Of a stretch of 64,000 nt of DNA, positions 16,980 through 26,596 are shown piece by piece. Made by a program: the position numbers and the translations under genes. How positions within the stretch are numbered: the first letter of the stretch is position 1; every line of letters starts with the position of its first letter. Source of the stretch: Bacteroidota bacterium (GTDB lineage: Bacteria > Bacteroidota > Bacteroidia > Flavobacteriales > Flavobacteriaceae); NCBI GenBank assembly GCA_023386585.1, contig JAEWJM010000004.1, forward strand, positions 62,001-126,000, read 5' to 3'. The notes under the pieces were generated by a model. That model was not told the origin of the DNA. It ran no database searches and saw only the letters and a program-made list of their open reading frames with translations.

Positions 16980-18028
16980 AATATTCGTTTTATTGTTGCA
17001 GCTTTATTGACCGTTTCCGTAAATTCAGCTTTTGGGTCGCTGTCTTTGGTCACTCCGCAGCCCACAAATAGATTCGCATTTCCGTCGCCAATATTCATGC
17101 ACCGGAGGTTTACGTAAAGTTCACTTCTGTCATTTTCGCGACCGAAGTGGAGTTCACCCAAAAAACCGCTATAATATTTCCGGTCATAGGCTTCGTTCTC
17201 CAATATAAATCGTCGCGCCGATTCCTTCGGAAAACCGCACACCGCGGGAGTCGGATGCAAAACCTTTAGCAACGCTCCCACTCCGTTCGCATTCGCAATT
17301 TCACCACTGATATCCGTCCGGATGTGCACGACGTTCCCGGCTTGTTGCGTATAAGGCGCCGAAACGGTAACATTTTCCGCAACCGGGCGCAGTCCGTTAA
17401 TAATGTAATCGGTCACAAACTGTTGCTCGTCCCGTTCTTTTGCCTGCCATTCGACATCCTCGGAACCGGTAAATCGCTGCGTTCCCGCAAGTGCAACGGT
17501 AGCGAAACGGCTTGCAAAAACCTCAATGAGTTTTTCAGGCGTCGCACCGATCCACATTCCACCTGCGGGATGGAAAAATATGTAACGAAACGCGGCCGGA
17601 TATGCGGAAAGGATCCTGCGAAAAATCGATTCGGCTGAAACGCCGTCCAGAGTAACTTCTTCTGTGCGCGACAAAACGACTTTGGAAAAAGTTCCAATTG
17701 CAATTTCATGCAGCGCTTTAGACACCAGGTTTTCAAATTGCGATTTTCCCGAAAAATCAGCTTCCGGCTCGGGAAATTCCGCATCGATTTCCGGATCGAG
17801 TCCGACTTCATAGTAATCCGATGAAGCTACCGGAATCAGCAATGCTTTGCCTTCAAACGGAGCAAATACAAATCCCGATTCCGAATACGTTTCCGTATAG
17901 TGCGTTTCAGTGTCTTTCTGAAGTATGGCACGAAGCGAGGTTGCGCCGGGTTTGCAATACATCGCGAACGGCAGCATCTTTTGTTGCCTTTCCCTTATTT
18001 TTTCGAAAAGGTTATCGATCTTGCGCAT
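16976..18028 (-). CDS. menF: Isochorismate synthase (chorismate-binding enzyme)
   Basis: Converts chorismate to isochorismate, entry into menaquinone or siderophore synthesis. The C-terminal chorismate-binding fold is clear: KVVLSRTEEV, the signature GATPEKL, ALAGTQR, the AKERDEQQFV helix, HPTPAVCGFP and YYSGFLGE. At 350 residues it is shorter than E. coli MenF (about 430), because the N-terminal part is reduced, as is common in Bacteroidota. Its start overlaps the thioesterase gene by 17 bases. Menaquinone is the respiratory quinone of this group, so menF is preferred over entC; the sequence alone does not separate them. Confidence 0.88.
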   Translation of the reverse strand: MRKIDNLFEKIRERQQKMLPFAMYCKPGATSLRAILQKDTETHYTETYSESGFVFAPFEGKALLIPVASSDYYEVGLDPEIDAEFPEPEADFSGKSQFENLVSKALHEIAIGTFSKVVLSRTEEVTLDGVSAESIFRRILSAYPAAFRYIFFHPAGGMWIGATPEKLIEVFASRFATVALAGTQRFTGSEDVEWQAKERDEQQFVTDYIINGLRPVAENVTVSAPYTQQAGNVVHIRTDISGEIANANGVGALLKVLHPTPAVCGFPKESARRFILENEAYDRKYYSGFLGELHFGRENDRSELYVNLRCMNIGDGNANLFVGCGVTKDSDPKAEFTETVNKAATIKRIL

Positions 18029-18458
18029 GTGTTTTTGTTTTCTTTGGAAGAACGATATTGGTCAGTTTGCAAAGCGAAACAAGACTGTCGTTTTCATCGG
18101 TGATCCTGATTTCCCACAAATGCAGGTTCCGCCCGCGGTGGATGATGCGAGCTGTCCCGTAAATCATCCCGCTACGTTTGCTTTTGATGTGATTGGCGGT
18201 AACTTCAATGCCGCGCACTTCTTCAGTTGCAAGATCGATAAAAAGGATGGATGCCGCGCTGCCAACGCTTTCGGCTAATGCTGCAGACGCGCCTCCGTGA
18301 AGCAAGCCCATCGGCTGATGGACTCTCGGATTGACCGGCATGCTTGCCTTAAGAAAATCTTTCCCGGCATCGATGTATTTTATTTCAAGGGTTTCCATCA
18401 GCGTGTTGCGCGACCAATCGTTACACCACGCAATCATTTTTTCTTTGTCGAAATCCAT
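18012..18458 (-). CDS. Hotdog-fold acyl-CoA thioesterase (PaaI/MenI type)
   Basis: 148 residues. The hotdog signature HQPMGLLHGGASAALAES contains the HGG motif and the glutamate two turns later used for catalysis. The family hydrolyses 1,4-dihydroxy-2-naphthoyl-CoA or phenylacetyl-CoA-like thioesters. Its overlap with the isochorismate synthase gene suggests the DHNA-CoA step of menaquinone synthesis (MenI), which is inference from context. First gene of the three-gene minus-strand operon ending in bshB1. Confidence 0.85.
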   Translation of the reverse strand: MDFDKEKMIAWCNDWSRNTLMETLEIKYIDAGKDFLKASMPVNPRVHQPMGLLHGGASAALAESVGSAASILFIDLATEEVRGIEVTANHIKSKRSGMIYGTARIIHRGRNLHLWEIRITDENDSLVSLCKLTNIVLPKKTKTHAQDR

Positions 18459-18603
18459 TCAGGCTAATTTCACGTAAAAGTAGCAAAAAAAAGAGGTTGC
18501 CGATTCGCCTTCCAACGTACGAAAATCCTTAAAAAGCCGTTTGCTACTTTGTTAGATTGCCACATTTGGTTTTAATATATACTTTTACCAAAAATCGTCT
18601 GCT

Positions 18604-20121
18604 ATGCGCAATGCTGTACTATTATTTTTCGCCGGTTTATTTATCGTGCTTTCTTCATGCCGTAAGGATTTCGAATTTCAGGCGAGCACCGGCGACCTGC
18701 AGTTTTCACGTGATACCGTTTATCTTGATACCGTTTTTACGAACATCGGTTCAAGCACGTACACCTTAAAAGTATATAATCGCAGCGATAATGACATCAA
18801 CATTCCGACGATTCAACTTGGAAAAGGCCTCGATTCAAAGTACAGGATGACTGTGGATGGAATGACGGGCACAAACGGAAAAATCTTCAACAACGTCGAG
18901 CTCCTTGCCAAGGACAGCCTTTTCATCTTTATTGAAACCACGGCAAGTATTGCGGATGCAAATGCGGATGATTTCCTGTACACCGACCAAATCCGCTTTG
19001 ATAACGGTTCAAACCTGCAGACTGTAGAACTGGTGACGCTCATCCAGGATGCGGTTTTCCTCTATCCGCAACGCTTCGACGATGGCACTACCGAAACATT
19101 GCAAATTGGTGAGGATTCGATTTATGGTTTCTTCCTCGACGAAAACGATCCGATCCATGGAAACGAATACACTTTTACCAATGAAAAACCGTACGTGATT
19201 TATGGATATGCCGCAGTTGCCAACGGTAAGACATTGAACATTCAACCCGGCGCACGTGTCCACTTTCACGACAGCTCCGGAATTATTGTCGCCCAAGGCG
19301 GATCGTTGCACGTTGGCGCTCCGAATACAACGCCAACAGAAGCCAACCAAGTCGTGTTTGAAGGCGACCGGCTGGAACCCGGCTTTTCCGATGTGCCCGG
19401 ACAATGGGGAGCAATCTGGCTTACTCCGGGATCGACCGACAACCAATTCAACAACGTCACAATAAAGAACGCAGTAATCGGGCTCTATATCCAGCAAAGC
19501 GATGCCACGCTAAACAATACACAGATTTACGATTGCTCGAACTTCGGGATTTTGGCGCAAACCGCTACAATAACGGGCCAGAACGTCGTTGCCAACAATG
19601 CGGGGCAGGCAACTTTGGCTTGCACGCTTGGCGGCTCTTACGCGTTCAGGCATTGCACGTTCAACAACAATTGGCCGAGCTCGAAACAGGCCGCCGTTGT
19701 GGTCGACAATTATTACAAGGATGAAAACAATGCAGTACATGCATTTGCGCTGACAGGGGCGCAATTCGACAACTGCATTATTTATGGGTCGAATTCACGC
19801 GAACTTGCACTCAACAAATCGACTGAGGCAGCGTTTACCTATCAGTTTAATAATTGCCTCATTAAATTTATCAACACCGGATTTGAGCAGCACGCTGAAT
19901 ATCAGTTTACCGATCCGGCCTTTTACAACAACATTGTGCGCAATGAGAATCCCGACTTTAAAGACATAAATCAAAATGAGCTGATAATTGGAGCCGATTC
20001 GGGCGCCAACGGAATCGGAAATGCGGCCGCAGCAGCACTTGTTCCGTATGATTTACTTGGCGTTCCGCGTGTCGGAGTCGTCGATGCAGGCGCATACCAG
20101 CACATCACTTTTGAGGATTGA
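18604..20121 (+). CDS. Right-handed beta-helix lipoprotein
   Basis: 505 residues. Signal peptide with lipobox LSSC, then a N-terminal beta-sandwich-like region (about 20-160, with DTVYLDTVFTNIGSSTYTLKVYN), then a parallel beta-helix built from repeated turns such as FNNVTIKNAVIGLYIQQSDATLNNTQ cut into short strands (about 200-460), ending in GVVDAGAYQH, the choice-of-anchor Q ending. Such proteins are surface or periplasmic and often bind or cleave polysaccharide; no catalytic residues could be assigned. Monocistronic. Confidence 0.8.
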   Translation: MRNAVLLFFAGLFIVLSSCRKDFEFQASTGDLQFSRDTVYLDTVFTNIGSSTYTLKVYNRSDNDINIPTIQLGKGLDSKYRMTVDGMTGTNGKIFNNVELLAKDSLFIFIETTASIADANADDFLYTDQIRFDNGSNLQTVELVTLIQDAVFLYPQRFDDGTTETLQIGEDSIYGFFLDENDPIHGNEYTFTNEKPYVIYGYAAVANGKTLNIQPGARVHFHDSSGIIVAQGGSLHVGAPNTTPTEANQVVFEGDRLEPGFSDVPGQWGAIWLTPGSTDNQFNNVTIKNAVIGLYIQQSDATLNNTQIYDCSNFGILAQTATITGQNVVANNAGQATLACTLGGSYAFRHCTFNNNWPSSKQAAVVVDNYYKDENNAVHAFALTGAQFDNCIIYGSNSRELALNKSTEAAFTYQFNNCLIKFINTGFEQHAEYQFTDPAFYNNIVRNENPDFKDINQNELIIGADSGANGIGNAAAAALVPYDLLGVPRVGVVDAGAYQHITFED

Positions 20122-20148
20122 TTGTTAAAAAACCGGGACGTTTTTAGC

Positions 20149-20179
20149 TTGGCTTTTCGCGAATTTTAAAGTAAATTTG
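20149..20179 (+). promoter_or_regulatory. purL promoter
   Basis: Flavobacterial -33 TTG (20149-20151), 20-base spacer, and a perfect -7 element TAAATTTG (20172-20179), 23 bases before the purL ATG. Confidence 0.75.
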
Positions 20180-20202
20180 CGTACAACAACAACACACGAC
20201 TC

Positions 20203-23200
20203 ATGATTCATTTCTTCGGAAGCGAAAGCGGGCCCGTTTTTGCAGTCCAGGCCCAATCCGACCTATCGGCTGAAACCATTTCAAAACTTTCCTGGCTATT
20301 CGGCAACGCGAATAAAATAGAAAAATCCGCACTGACGGATTTTTTTGTTGGCCCACGTGCCGCAATGATTACGCCCTGGAGCACCAACGCAGTTGAGATC
20401 ACCCAAAACATGGGAATCGAAGGTATTGTGCGCATAGAGGAATTCAGCCACGTGACTGCCGACTTTGATGATTACGACCCGATGCTGCTCCAGAAATACG
20501 CAATTCTGGATCAGAATATCTTTCGGATCACAATCGAGCCGCAGTGCATTATGGAAATCGATGACATCGCTGCCTACAACGATGCTGAAGGCCTGGCATT
20601 AAGCGGTGAGGAAATTGAATATCTTGAAAATCTTTCAGCGAAACTCGGCCGAAAGCTTACCGACTCGGAAGTATTTGGTTATTCGCAGGTCAATTCAGAA
20701 CATTGCCGCCACAAAATCTTTAACGGCACGTTTGTCATCGATGGAAAAACGATGCCTTCTTCGCTATTCGGCCTCATTAAAAAAACGGCTGCCGACAATC
20801 CGAACGAAATTGTCTCGGCGTATAAAGATAATGTCGCGTTTATCAAAGGCCCGGAAGTCGAGCAATTTGCGCCGAAAGCTCCGGACGCTGCGAGTTTTTA
20901 CCAAACCACGCACTTCAAATCGGTTTTGTCGCTAAAAGCCGAAACCCATAATTTCCCGACGACTGTCGAGCCATTCAACGGCGCAGCAACAGGTTCGGGC
21001 GGCGAAATCCGCGACAGGCTGGCAGGCGGACAAGGTTCGTTGCCGCTTGCAGGAACAGCGGTTTATATGACGGCTTATCCGCGGCTCGATCTGGCGAGAA
21101 AATGGGAGAATCAACTTGCAAAAAGGAAGTGGCTTTACCAAACGCCGCTCGATATTTTGATAAAAGCGTCAAACGGCGCGTCCGATTTCGGAAATAAATT
21201 CGGCCAGCCGCTCATCTGCGGATCGGTACTTACATTCGAACATGAAGAAAACGGCCGCACGCTCGGTTACGACAAAGTTATCATGCAGGCCGGCGGAATC
21301 GGTTATGCCAAGCAAAGCCAATCCATCAAAATGAAGCCTTCCAACGGCGATAAAATTGTGGTCCTTGGCGGTGATAACTATCGAATTGGCATGGGTGGTG
21401 CCGCAGTTTCATCGGCAGATACCGGCGAATTCTCGACCGGAATCGAACTGAATGCGATCCAACGCTCAAATCCTGAAATGCAAAAACGAACGGCAAACGC
21501 GATTCGTGCGCTTGTCGAAAGCTACTCGAACCCGATCATTTCAATTCACGACCACGGCGCAGGCGGACACCTGAATTGCCTTTCGGAGCTTGTCGAAGAT
21601 ACCGGAGGCAAAATTAATGTAGACAAGCTACCTGTTGGCGATCCGACGTTGTCTTCCAAGGAAATCATCGGAAACGAATCCCAGGAACGAATGGGATTAG
21701 TCATCGGCGCCAAAGATGTCGAACTCCTAAAAGCCGTTGCCGATCGCGAGCGCGCTCCGATGTATGAAGTCGGAACCGTCACCAACGACGCACGTTTTAC
21801 ATTCGAGTCGGAATCAACCGGCGAAAAACCCGTCGATCTTGCACTGAGTGAACTTTTTGGCCGCTCTCCGAAAATTGTCATGAACGATAAATCGGTCAAC
21901 CGGTATTATCAGCCGCTGAGCTATTCTGTGAACCAAATGAATGACTACCTCGGCCAGGTGCTGCAGCTGGAAGCCGTTGCCTGCAAAGATTGGCTGACAA
22001 ATAAAGTCGACCGCTGCGTTGGCGGACGTGTTGCCAAACAGCAGTGTTGCGGACCGTTGCAGCTTCCGCTGAACAACGTCGGAGTAATGGCATTGGATTT
22101 TACTGGAACGCACGGAATTGCCACTTCGGTCGGACATTCGCCCTTAACTGCGCTGATCGATCCCGCTGCAGGAAGCCGAAATGCCATCGGTGAAGCGCTG
22201 AGCAACATAATATGGGCGCCGCTTGAAAAAGGAATCCGCAGTATCTCGCTTTCGGCAAACTGGATGTGGCCGTGCAAAAACGAAGGCGAAGACGCACGAC
22301 TTTACGAAGCGGTGAAAGCGTGTTCGGATTTTGCAATCGAGCTTGGAATAAACATCCCGACCGGAAAGGACTCGCTGTCGATGAAACAAAAATATCCGCA
22401 CGGCGAAGTGATTGCCCCGGGAACCGTGATCATTTCGGCAGCCGGGCATTGCGACGATATCACCGGCGTTGTCGAACCAGTTCTGCAAACCGGTGACGCG
22501 CCAATATATTACATCAATCTTTCGGGCGACAGCCATCAGCTTGGCGGTTCATCGTTCGCACAGGCAATAGGCGGAATTGGAGATGTGGCACCGACAGTCC
22601 GGAATTCGGAACATTTCAAGAACGCATTTGAGGCCATTCAACTACTCTTACGAAACGGAGAAATCCTCGCGGGTCACGACATCGGCAGTGGTGGATTGAT
22701 CACGACACTTCTCGAAATGTGCTTTGCCAACAATAACCTTGGAGCAGAGATTGACCTTTCGGCTATTGCGGAGCGCGATTCGGTAAAACTCCTTTTTGCC
22801 GAAAATATCGGAATCGTTTTCCAGGCGAGGGAATCGGCTGAAAAAACGCTATTTGACGCTGGTGTGACTTTTTATAAAATCGGACGCGCTACTGCTTCAA
22901 ATTCGGTAACGATAAAGAACAACGGTGATTCATTCGATTTCAATGTCGCCGAGCTTCGCGATGTCTGGTACCACACTTCCTATCTTTTGGACCAAAAGCA
23001 ATCGGGTGAACAGAAAGCCCGAGAGCGTTTCCAAAATTACAAATCGCAGCCGCTTCAATTTAAATTTCCTGCCGGCTTTCGTGGTGAAAAACCCGCAATC
23101 CCGAACGGCGCGCGGCCAAAAGCAGCGATTATCCGCGAAAAAGGAAGCAATTCCGAACGCGAAATGGCCAACGCGATGTATCTGGCCGGATTTGACGTAA

Positions 23201-23865
23201 AGGACATCCACATGACCGACCTGATCTCGGGCCGCGAAAACCTTGAGGACATTCAGTTCATCGGTGCAGTCGGCGGATTTTCAAATTCGGACGTACTCGG
23301 TTCGGCAAAAGGCTGGGCGGGTGCATTTTTATATAATGAAAAAGCCAAAAGTGCTCTGGAAAATTTCTTCAAACGCGAGGACACGTTATCGGTCGGAATC
23401 TGCAACGGTTGCCAGCTTTTTATCGAATTGGGTTTAATCAATCCGGATCACGAACAAAAGCCGAAAATGCTTCACAATGCCAGCGGCAAACACGAAAGCG
23501 GATTTACATCGGTGAAGATCCTCGACAACGATTCGGTTATGCTGAATTCACTTTCCGGAAGCACTTTGGGCGTGTGGATTTCACATGGCGAGGGGCGCTT
23601 TGAGCTGCCGTACGACGAAAGCCGCTACGGAATTGTCGCCAAATTCGCTTACGACGGCTATCCTGCAAATCCGAACGGATCGCATTACGATGTTGCCATG
23701 ATGTGCGACGATTCGGGAAGGCACCTGGTCATGATGCCGCATATCGAACGGTCGACTTTTCAATGGAATTGGGCGCATTACCCAAAAGACCGCAAAAAAG
23801 ACAAAGTATCGCCGTGGATCGACGCGTTTGTCAACGCACGAAAATGGGTCGAAAAACATAAATAA
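20203..23865 (+). CDS. purL: Phosphoribosylformylglycinamidine synthase, single chain
   Basis: Fourth step of purine synthesis: converts FGAR, ATP and glutamine to FGAM. At 1220 residues it is the large single-chain form, with an N-terminal PurS-like domain, two AIR-synthase-type halves (GYSQVNSEHCRHKIF near 167; FPTTVEPFNGAATGSGGEIRD split into its parts near 250) and a C-terminal class I glutaminase with nucleophile cysteine in VGICNGCQL and the HGEGRF histidine. GKDSLSMK is also present. Single gene with its own promoter and terminator. No PRPP riboswitch or purine-type riboswitch is seen in the short leader. Confidence 0.97.
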   Translation: MIHFFGSESGPVFAVQAQSDLSAETISKLSWLFGNANKIEKSALTDFFVGPRAAMITPWSTNAVEITQNMGIEGIVRIEEFSHVTADFDDYDPMLLQKYAILDQNIFRITIEPQCIMEIDDIAAYNDAEGLALSGEEIEYLENLSAKLGRKLTDSEVFGYSQVNSEHCRHKIFNGTFVIDGKTMPSSLFGLIKKTAADNPNEIVSAYKDNVAFIKGPEVEQFAPKAPDAASFYQTTHFKSVLSLKAETHNFPTTVEPFNGAATGSGGEIRDRLAGGQGSLPLAGTAVYMTAYPRLDLARKWENQLAKRKWLYQTPLDILIKASNGASDFGNKFGQPLICGSVLTFEHEENGRTLGYDKVIMQAGGIGYAKQSQSIKMKPSNGDKIVVLGGDNYRIGMGGAAVSSADTGEFSTGIELNAIQRSNPEMQKRTANAIRALVESYSNPIISIHDHGAGGHLNCLSELVEDTGGKINVDKLPVGDPTLSSKEIIGNESQERMGLVIGAKDVELLKAVADRERAPMYEVGTVTNDARFTFESESTGEKPVDLALSELFGRSPKIVMNDKSVNRYYQPLSYSVNQMNDYLGQVLQLEAVACKDWLTNKVDRCVGGRVAKQQCCGPLQLPLNNVGVMALDFTGTHGIATSVGHSPLTALIDPAAGSRNAIGEALSNIIWAPLEKGIRSISLSANWMWPCKNEGEDARLYEAVKACSDFAIELGINIPTGKDSLSMKQKYPHGEVIAPGTVIISAAGHCDDITGVVEPVLQTGDAPIYYINLSGDSHQLGGSSFAQAIGGIGDVAPTVRNSEHFKNAFEAIQLLLRNGEILAGHDIGSGGLITTLLEMCFANNNLGAEIDLSAIAERDSVKLLFAENIGIVFQARESAEKTLFDAGVTFYKIGRATASNSVTIKNNGDSFDFNVAELRDVWYHTSYLLDQKQSGEQKARERFQNYKSQPLQFKFPAGFRGEKPAIPNGARPKAAIIREKGSNSEREMANAMYLAGFDVKDIHMTDLISGRENLEDIQFIGAVGGFSNSDVLGSAKGWAGAFLYNEKAKSALENFFKREDTLSVGICNGCQLFIELGLINPDHEQKPKMLHNASGKHESGFTSVKILDNDSVMLNSLSGSTLGVWISHGEGRFELPYDESRYGIVAKFAYDGYPANPNGSHYDVAMMCDDSGRHLVMMPHIERSTFQWNWAHYPKDRKKDKVSPWIDAFVNARKWVEKHK

Positions 23866-23867
23866 AA

Positions 23868-23895
23868 AAAAGCGTCATAAGGCGCTTTTCTTTTT
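23868..23895 (+). terminator. purL terminator
   Basis: AAAAGCG/CGCTTTT stem with an 8-base loop directly after the stop codon, followed by a broken T-run (TTTTCTTTTT). Confidence 0.75.
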
Positions 23896-23975
23896 GGGAG
23901 CTGTTTCCTGCTGTCCGCTTTATCTTTTTATTCCTGCGTCATAAAAAGGATGTCCGCTTCCATCAGGGCTAGGGC
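23895..23975. repeat. Dispersed palindromic intergenic element, copy B
   Basis: Non-coding element between purL and the phosphatase gene. It contains TCCGCTTTATCTTTTTAT (from 23914) and, after a 9-base turn, ATAAAAAGGATGTCCGCTTC, so the inner arms ATCTTTTTAT/ATAAAAAGGAT pair. It ends in CATCAGGGCTAGGGC. The core closely resembles the element at 59765-59864. I believe related elements are frequent between genes in Flavobacterium genomes; no function is known to me. Confidence 0.6.
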
Positions 23976-23982
23976 TTTTTTA

Positions 23983-24561
23983 CTATTTGATTGAGTCTTT
24001 CCTCGGAATGTACGATTTCAAGAATTCACCTTTCGGCGTTCCGTTATCGAACGAGCTGAAAATAACCGGAAAGGCCGCATTCTTTCGTGCTTCTTCATTC
24101 GAAAAACCTTCATATTCGATCCGGTAAACGGCCGAATAAACCTGCGCACGTCCAATTCCGTGGTAGCAATGGATCAGCACGGGATAATTCGCTTTGTCGT
24201 CCATAACCTTGTAAAATTTGTTCAGGTTGTCCTTTTTCGGAACCTGCTCAGACGGAATATTGTAATAGTTCAGGTTCGGTATTTTCGCTACGGCAGCTTT
24301 TTCGGCATTGATCTGCTTCCAATTTTCGGGATTGTTGATCTTATCCTTGGTGACAGGCCCGCGCAAATCGACAATCGATTTAATATGGTATTTTTTTACG
24401 AAGTCTGCGATCTTATCCGGCGGGATTACGCCCGATTTGTAGACCTTTCCATCACTGATGGTCATGAACCGGTAGTTAAAATATACGTCGTAAATTTTGT
24501 AGGCGCCTGCTGCGACCGCTATTACTGCGACGATCACGATCAGCTTTTTCTTTGTGCTCAT
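23983..24561 (-). CDS. Membrane-anchored dual-specificity/tyrosine phosphatase-fold protein
   Basis: 192 residues with an N-terminal membrane anchor (KKLIVIVAVIAVAAGAYKIY, about 5-24), then a cysteine phosphatase domain. The P-loop HCYHGIGRA has C132 and R138 in the required Cx5R spacing, and an upstream SIVDLRGP strand is typical of the DSP/PTP-NADK-like group. The orientation puts the domain outside the inner membrane if the anchor is an uncleaved signal. Substrate is unknown and could be a phosphoprotein or a phospholipid head group. Its ATG overlaps the stop of the phosphotransferase gene by one base (TAATG), so translation is probably coupled. Confidence 0.85.
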   Translation of the reverse strand: MSTKKKLIVIVAVIAVAAGAYKIYDVYFNYRFMTISDGKVYKSGVIPPDKIADFVKKYHIKSIVDLRGPVTKDKINNPENWKQINAEKAAVAKIPNLNYYNIPSEQVPKKDNLNKFYKVMDDKANYPVLIHCYHGIGRAQVYSAVYRIEYEGFSNEEARKNAAFPVIFSSFDNGTPKGEFLKSYIPRKDSIK

Positions 24562-26498
24562 TAATGAAGGTTTAATTTTTTATCCATAACGCGTTCCATG
24601 TAATCCTGCAGGAATGCCTTGCAACGCAGTTCAACTTCGTTCATTTCGGCATTTCTCGATTTGATCAGGTTGTGTTCCATTCCACGATCCGATGCGGCGT
24701 AAAAACCCACCGCTTTTTGTCCGTCGAATGTACAAATATAATTGCCGCACATAAACTGATACAGGTTTGCCGAATAGCGAACGACAAAAGGCGGGACTTT
24801 ATTGTCGCCGACAAGGCTTCGGCCCCAGCTTCGGAACGGCCTTTTGTATCCGATCATATCCAGAATCGTCGGATAAATATCAATTTGCTGCGCCCAATTA
24901 TCGTTCACTCCCTTATATTTTTCAGAAGGCGAATAGATCAGCATCGCGACCTGGTTCTTGTTGAATTCCTTTTTATATTCGTCGTAATAAATGGTATTGC
25001 CATGATCGCCGACAAGCACGAAAATCGTATTGCTGAACCACGATTCCTTGCGCGCCGCCGCAAAAAATTGTTTTAGGGCAAAATCGGTATAGCCGATCGT
25101 TTGGTGGATGTTTACATTACCGGCGGGAAATTTACCTTCATATTTCTGCGGAACTTTATAAGGCTCGTGTGACGACACCGAAAACAGCGTCGCCATGAAC
25201 GGTTGCTTTTTCCGGGAAACCGACTTGTTGAAATATTGAAAAAACGGCTCGTCCCAGATTCCCCAAACGCCATCAAAATCGGCATCATTGTTATATTCGG
25301 TTTTGCCGTAATAGTGGTCAATTCCCAAAATATTCACATAACCCTGAAATCCCATCGAACCGTTCGGTGCTCCGTGATAAAATGAAGTATCGTATCCAAG
25401 GCTTTGCAGGGTTGAAACAAGCGATTCGGTATCCTGTTTCGGATATGGCGAAGACGTAAATGCGTCCTTGAACGACGGAATTCCCGCCAGCACCGAAGAG
25501 ACGGCGTGAATCGATTTGTAACCGTTTGAATACGCGTTGGTGAAAATCAGGCTGTGCTGCGCGAGCGAGTCGACGAACGGCGTATAACCAACGTAACCCG
25601 GAATATTCATCTTCTTGTTGAAGCTTCCAAAATATTCCTTTCCATTGCTTTCAAGGATAAATATCACGATGTTCGGCTTCGTTGCCGGATTGTTATGATA
25701 TTGCTTGATTGGAACAATAAGCGAATCAATTGTCGCCTGATCTACAAAATGAACCTTTTTAAAATTGTTGCTGAACATTGTCCGTATAATGGCAAACGGC
25801 GTGTTTAACACAATATCGGCCTGCGCGGAATTCTGTACATACCGGCTGGCATCGAGCAGGTTGATTGGGCGCGTGCTCTTTTTAAAATCGCCCCTGATGC
25901 CGCCAACGCACAAAACGGTCGTGAGCAAAAGCATCAACAGCGACGAACTGAGATATTTCCAATTGTAACGGCTCGGTTTTTCATCAACATTAAATTTTTT
26001 ATAGAGCCAGATCCAGGCAAATGCAGCGATGAAAAAGAGTAAAAACACATGCCAGTAGTTGACAAGGAAGTTTAGGAAGAGCAAGGATTTGTTGGATTCA
26101 TGCGCGACGGAATCGGTCATTGCAATAGTCGAGCGCCCAAAATTATACCTGTAGTAAATGAAGTCGACGAAATTGGTCGCAAACGCCGGAAGATTCGTCA
26201 GGAAATACAACCACAGAAGAAATTTCTGATATGTCTTCGTTGAATTGACCGCCAGCGGAAGCAACGAAAATACTATGAATAAAGCGTTGGTATAAAGAAT
26301 CGCAGTCGTATCAAATGCGAGTCCGTGCCAGCAGAGCAGCGCGAAATTGAGCAATCCACCGGTATCGATCAGGTCAGTATTGTACGCCGTAAAAAGCAGC
26401 CGGGCAACAAAATAAAAGGAATAAGCCAGCCCAATGCGGTAAAAAAGCGCCTGATATTCGCGCAACCGCGGGATGGCAAACTTCGTAATTATCGGCAT
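24561..26498 (-). CDS. LTA synthase family membrane phosphotransferase/sulfatase
   Basis: 645 residues. Five membrane helices fill the first 200 residues, then a periplasmic alkaline-phosphatase-superfamily domain. Metal and catalytic residues follow the LtaS/EptA plan: E283 in FILESNGKE, candidate nucleophile S329 in NGYKSIHAVSS (threonine in LtaS), HEPY at 444-447 and D498-H499 in VGDHG. In Gram-negative bacteria such enzymes move phosphoglycerol or phosphoethanolamine from phospholipid to glycans or lipids. The acceptor cannot be read from sequence. The gene is coupled to the downstream phosphatase. Confidence 0.87.
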   Translation of the reverse strand: MPIITKFAIPRLREYQALFYRIGLAYSFYFVARLLFTAYNTDLIDTGGLLNFALLCWHGLAFDTTAILYTNALFIVFSLLPLAVNSTKTYQKFLLWLYFLTNLPAFATNFVDFIYYRYNFGRSTIAMTDSVAHESNKSLLFLNFLVNYWHVFLLFFIAAFAWIWLYKKFNVDEKPSRYNWKYLSSSLLMLLLTTVLCVGGIRGDFKKSTRPINLLDASRYVQNSAQADIVLNTPFAIIRTMFSNNFKKVHFVDQATIDSLIVPIKQYHNNPATKPNIVIFILESNGKEYFGSFNKKMNIPGYVGYTPFVDSLAQHSLIFTNAYSNGYKSIHAVSSVLAGIPSFKDAFTSSPYPKQDTESLVSTLQSLGYDTSFYHGAPNGSMGFQGYVNILGIDHYYGKTEYNNDADFDGVWGIWDEPFFQYFNKSVSRKKQPFMATLFSVSSHEPYKVPQKYEGKFPAGNVNIHQTIGYTDFALKQFFAAARKESWFSNTIFVLVGDHGNTIYYDEYKKEFNKNQVAMLIYSPSEKYKGVNDNWAQQIDIYPTILDMIGYKRPFRSWGRSLVGDNKVPPFVVRYSANLYQFMCGNYICTFDGQKAVGFYAASDRGMEHNLIKSRNAEMNEVELRCKAFLQDYMERVMDKKLNLH

Positions 26499-26596
26499 CG
26501 GCGTTTATTTGATTGCAAAACTACGTATTTCAGTGCTATCGTGCGACTGATATTGCCGATCTGTTTATTATTAATTAATTTGCAGAAAAAACCCCG

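Noticed and set aside
20122..20160. Possible terminator AAAAAC/GTTTTT after the beta-helix gene
   Set aside because: The stem is only A-T rich plus one C-G and there is no T-run; too weak to call.
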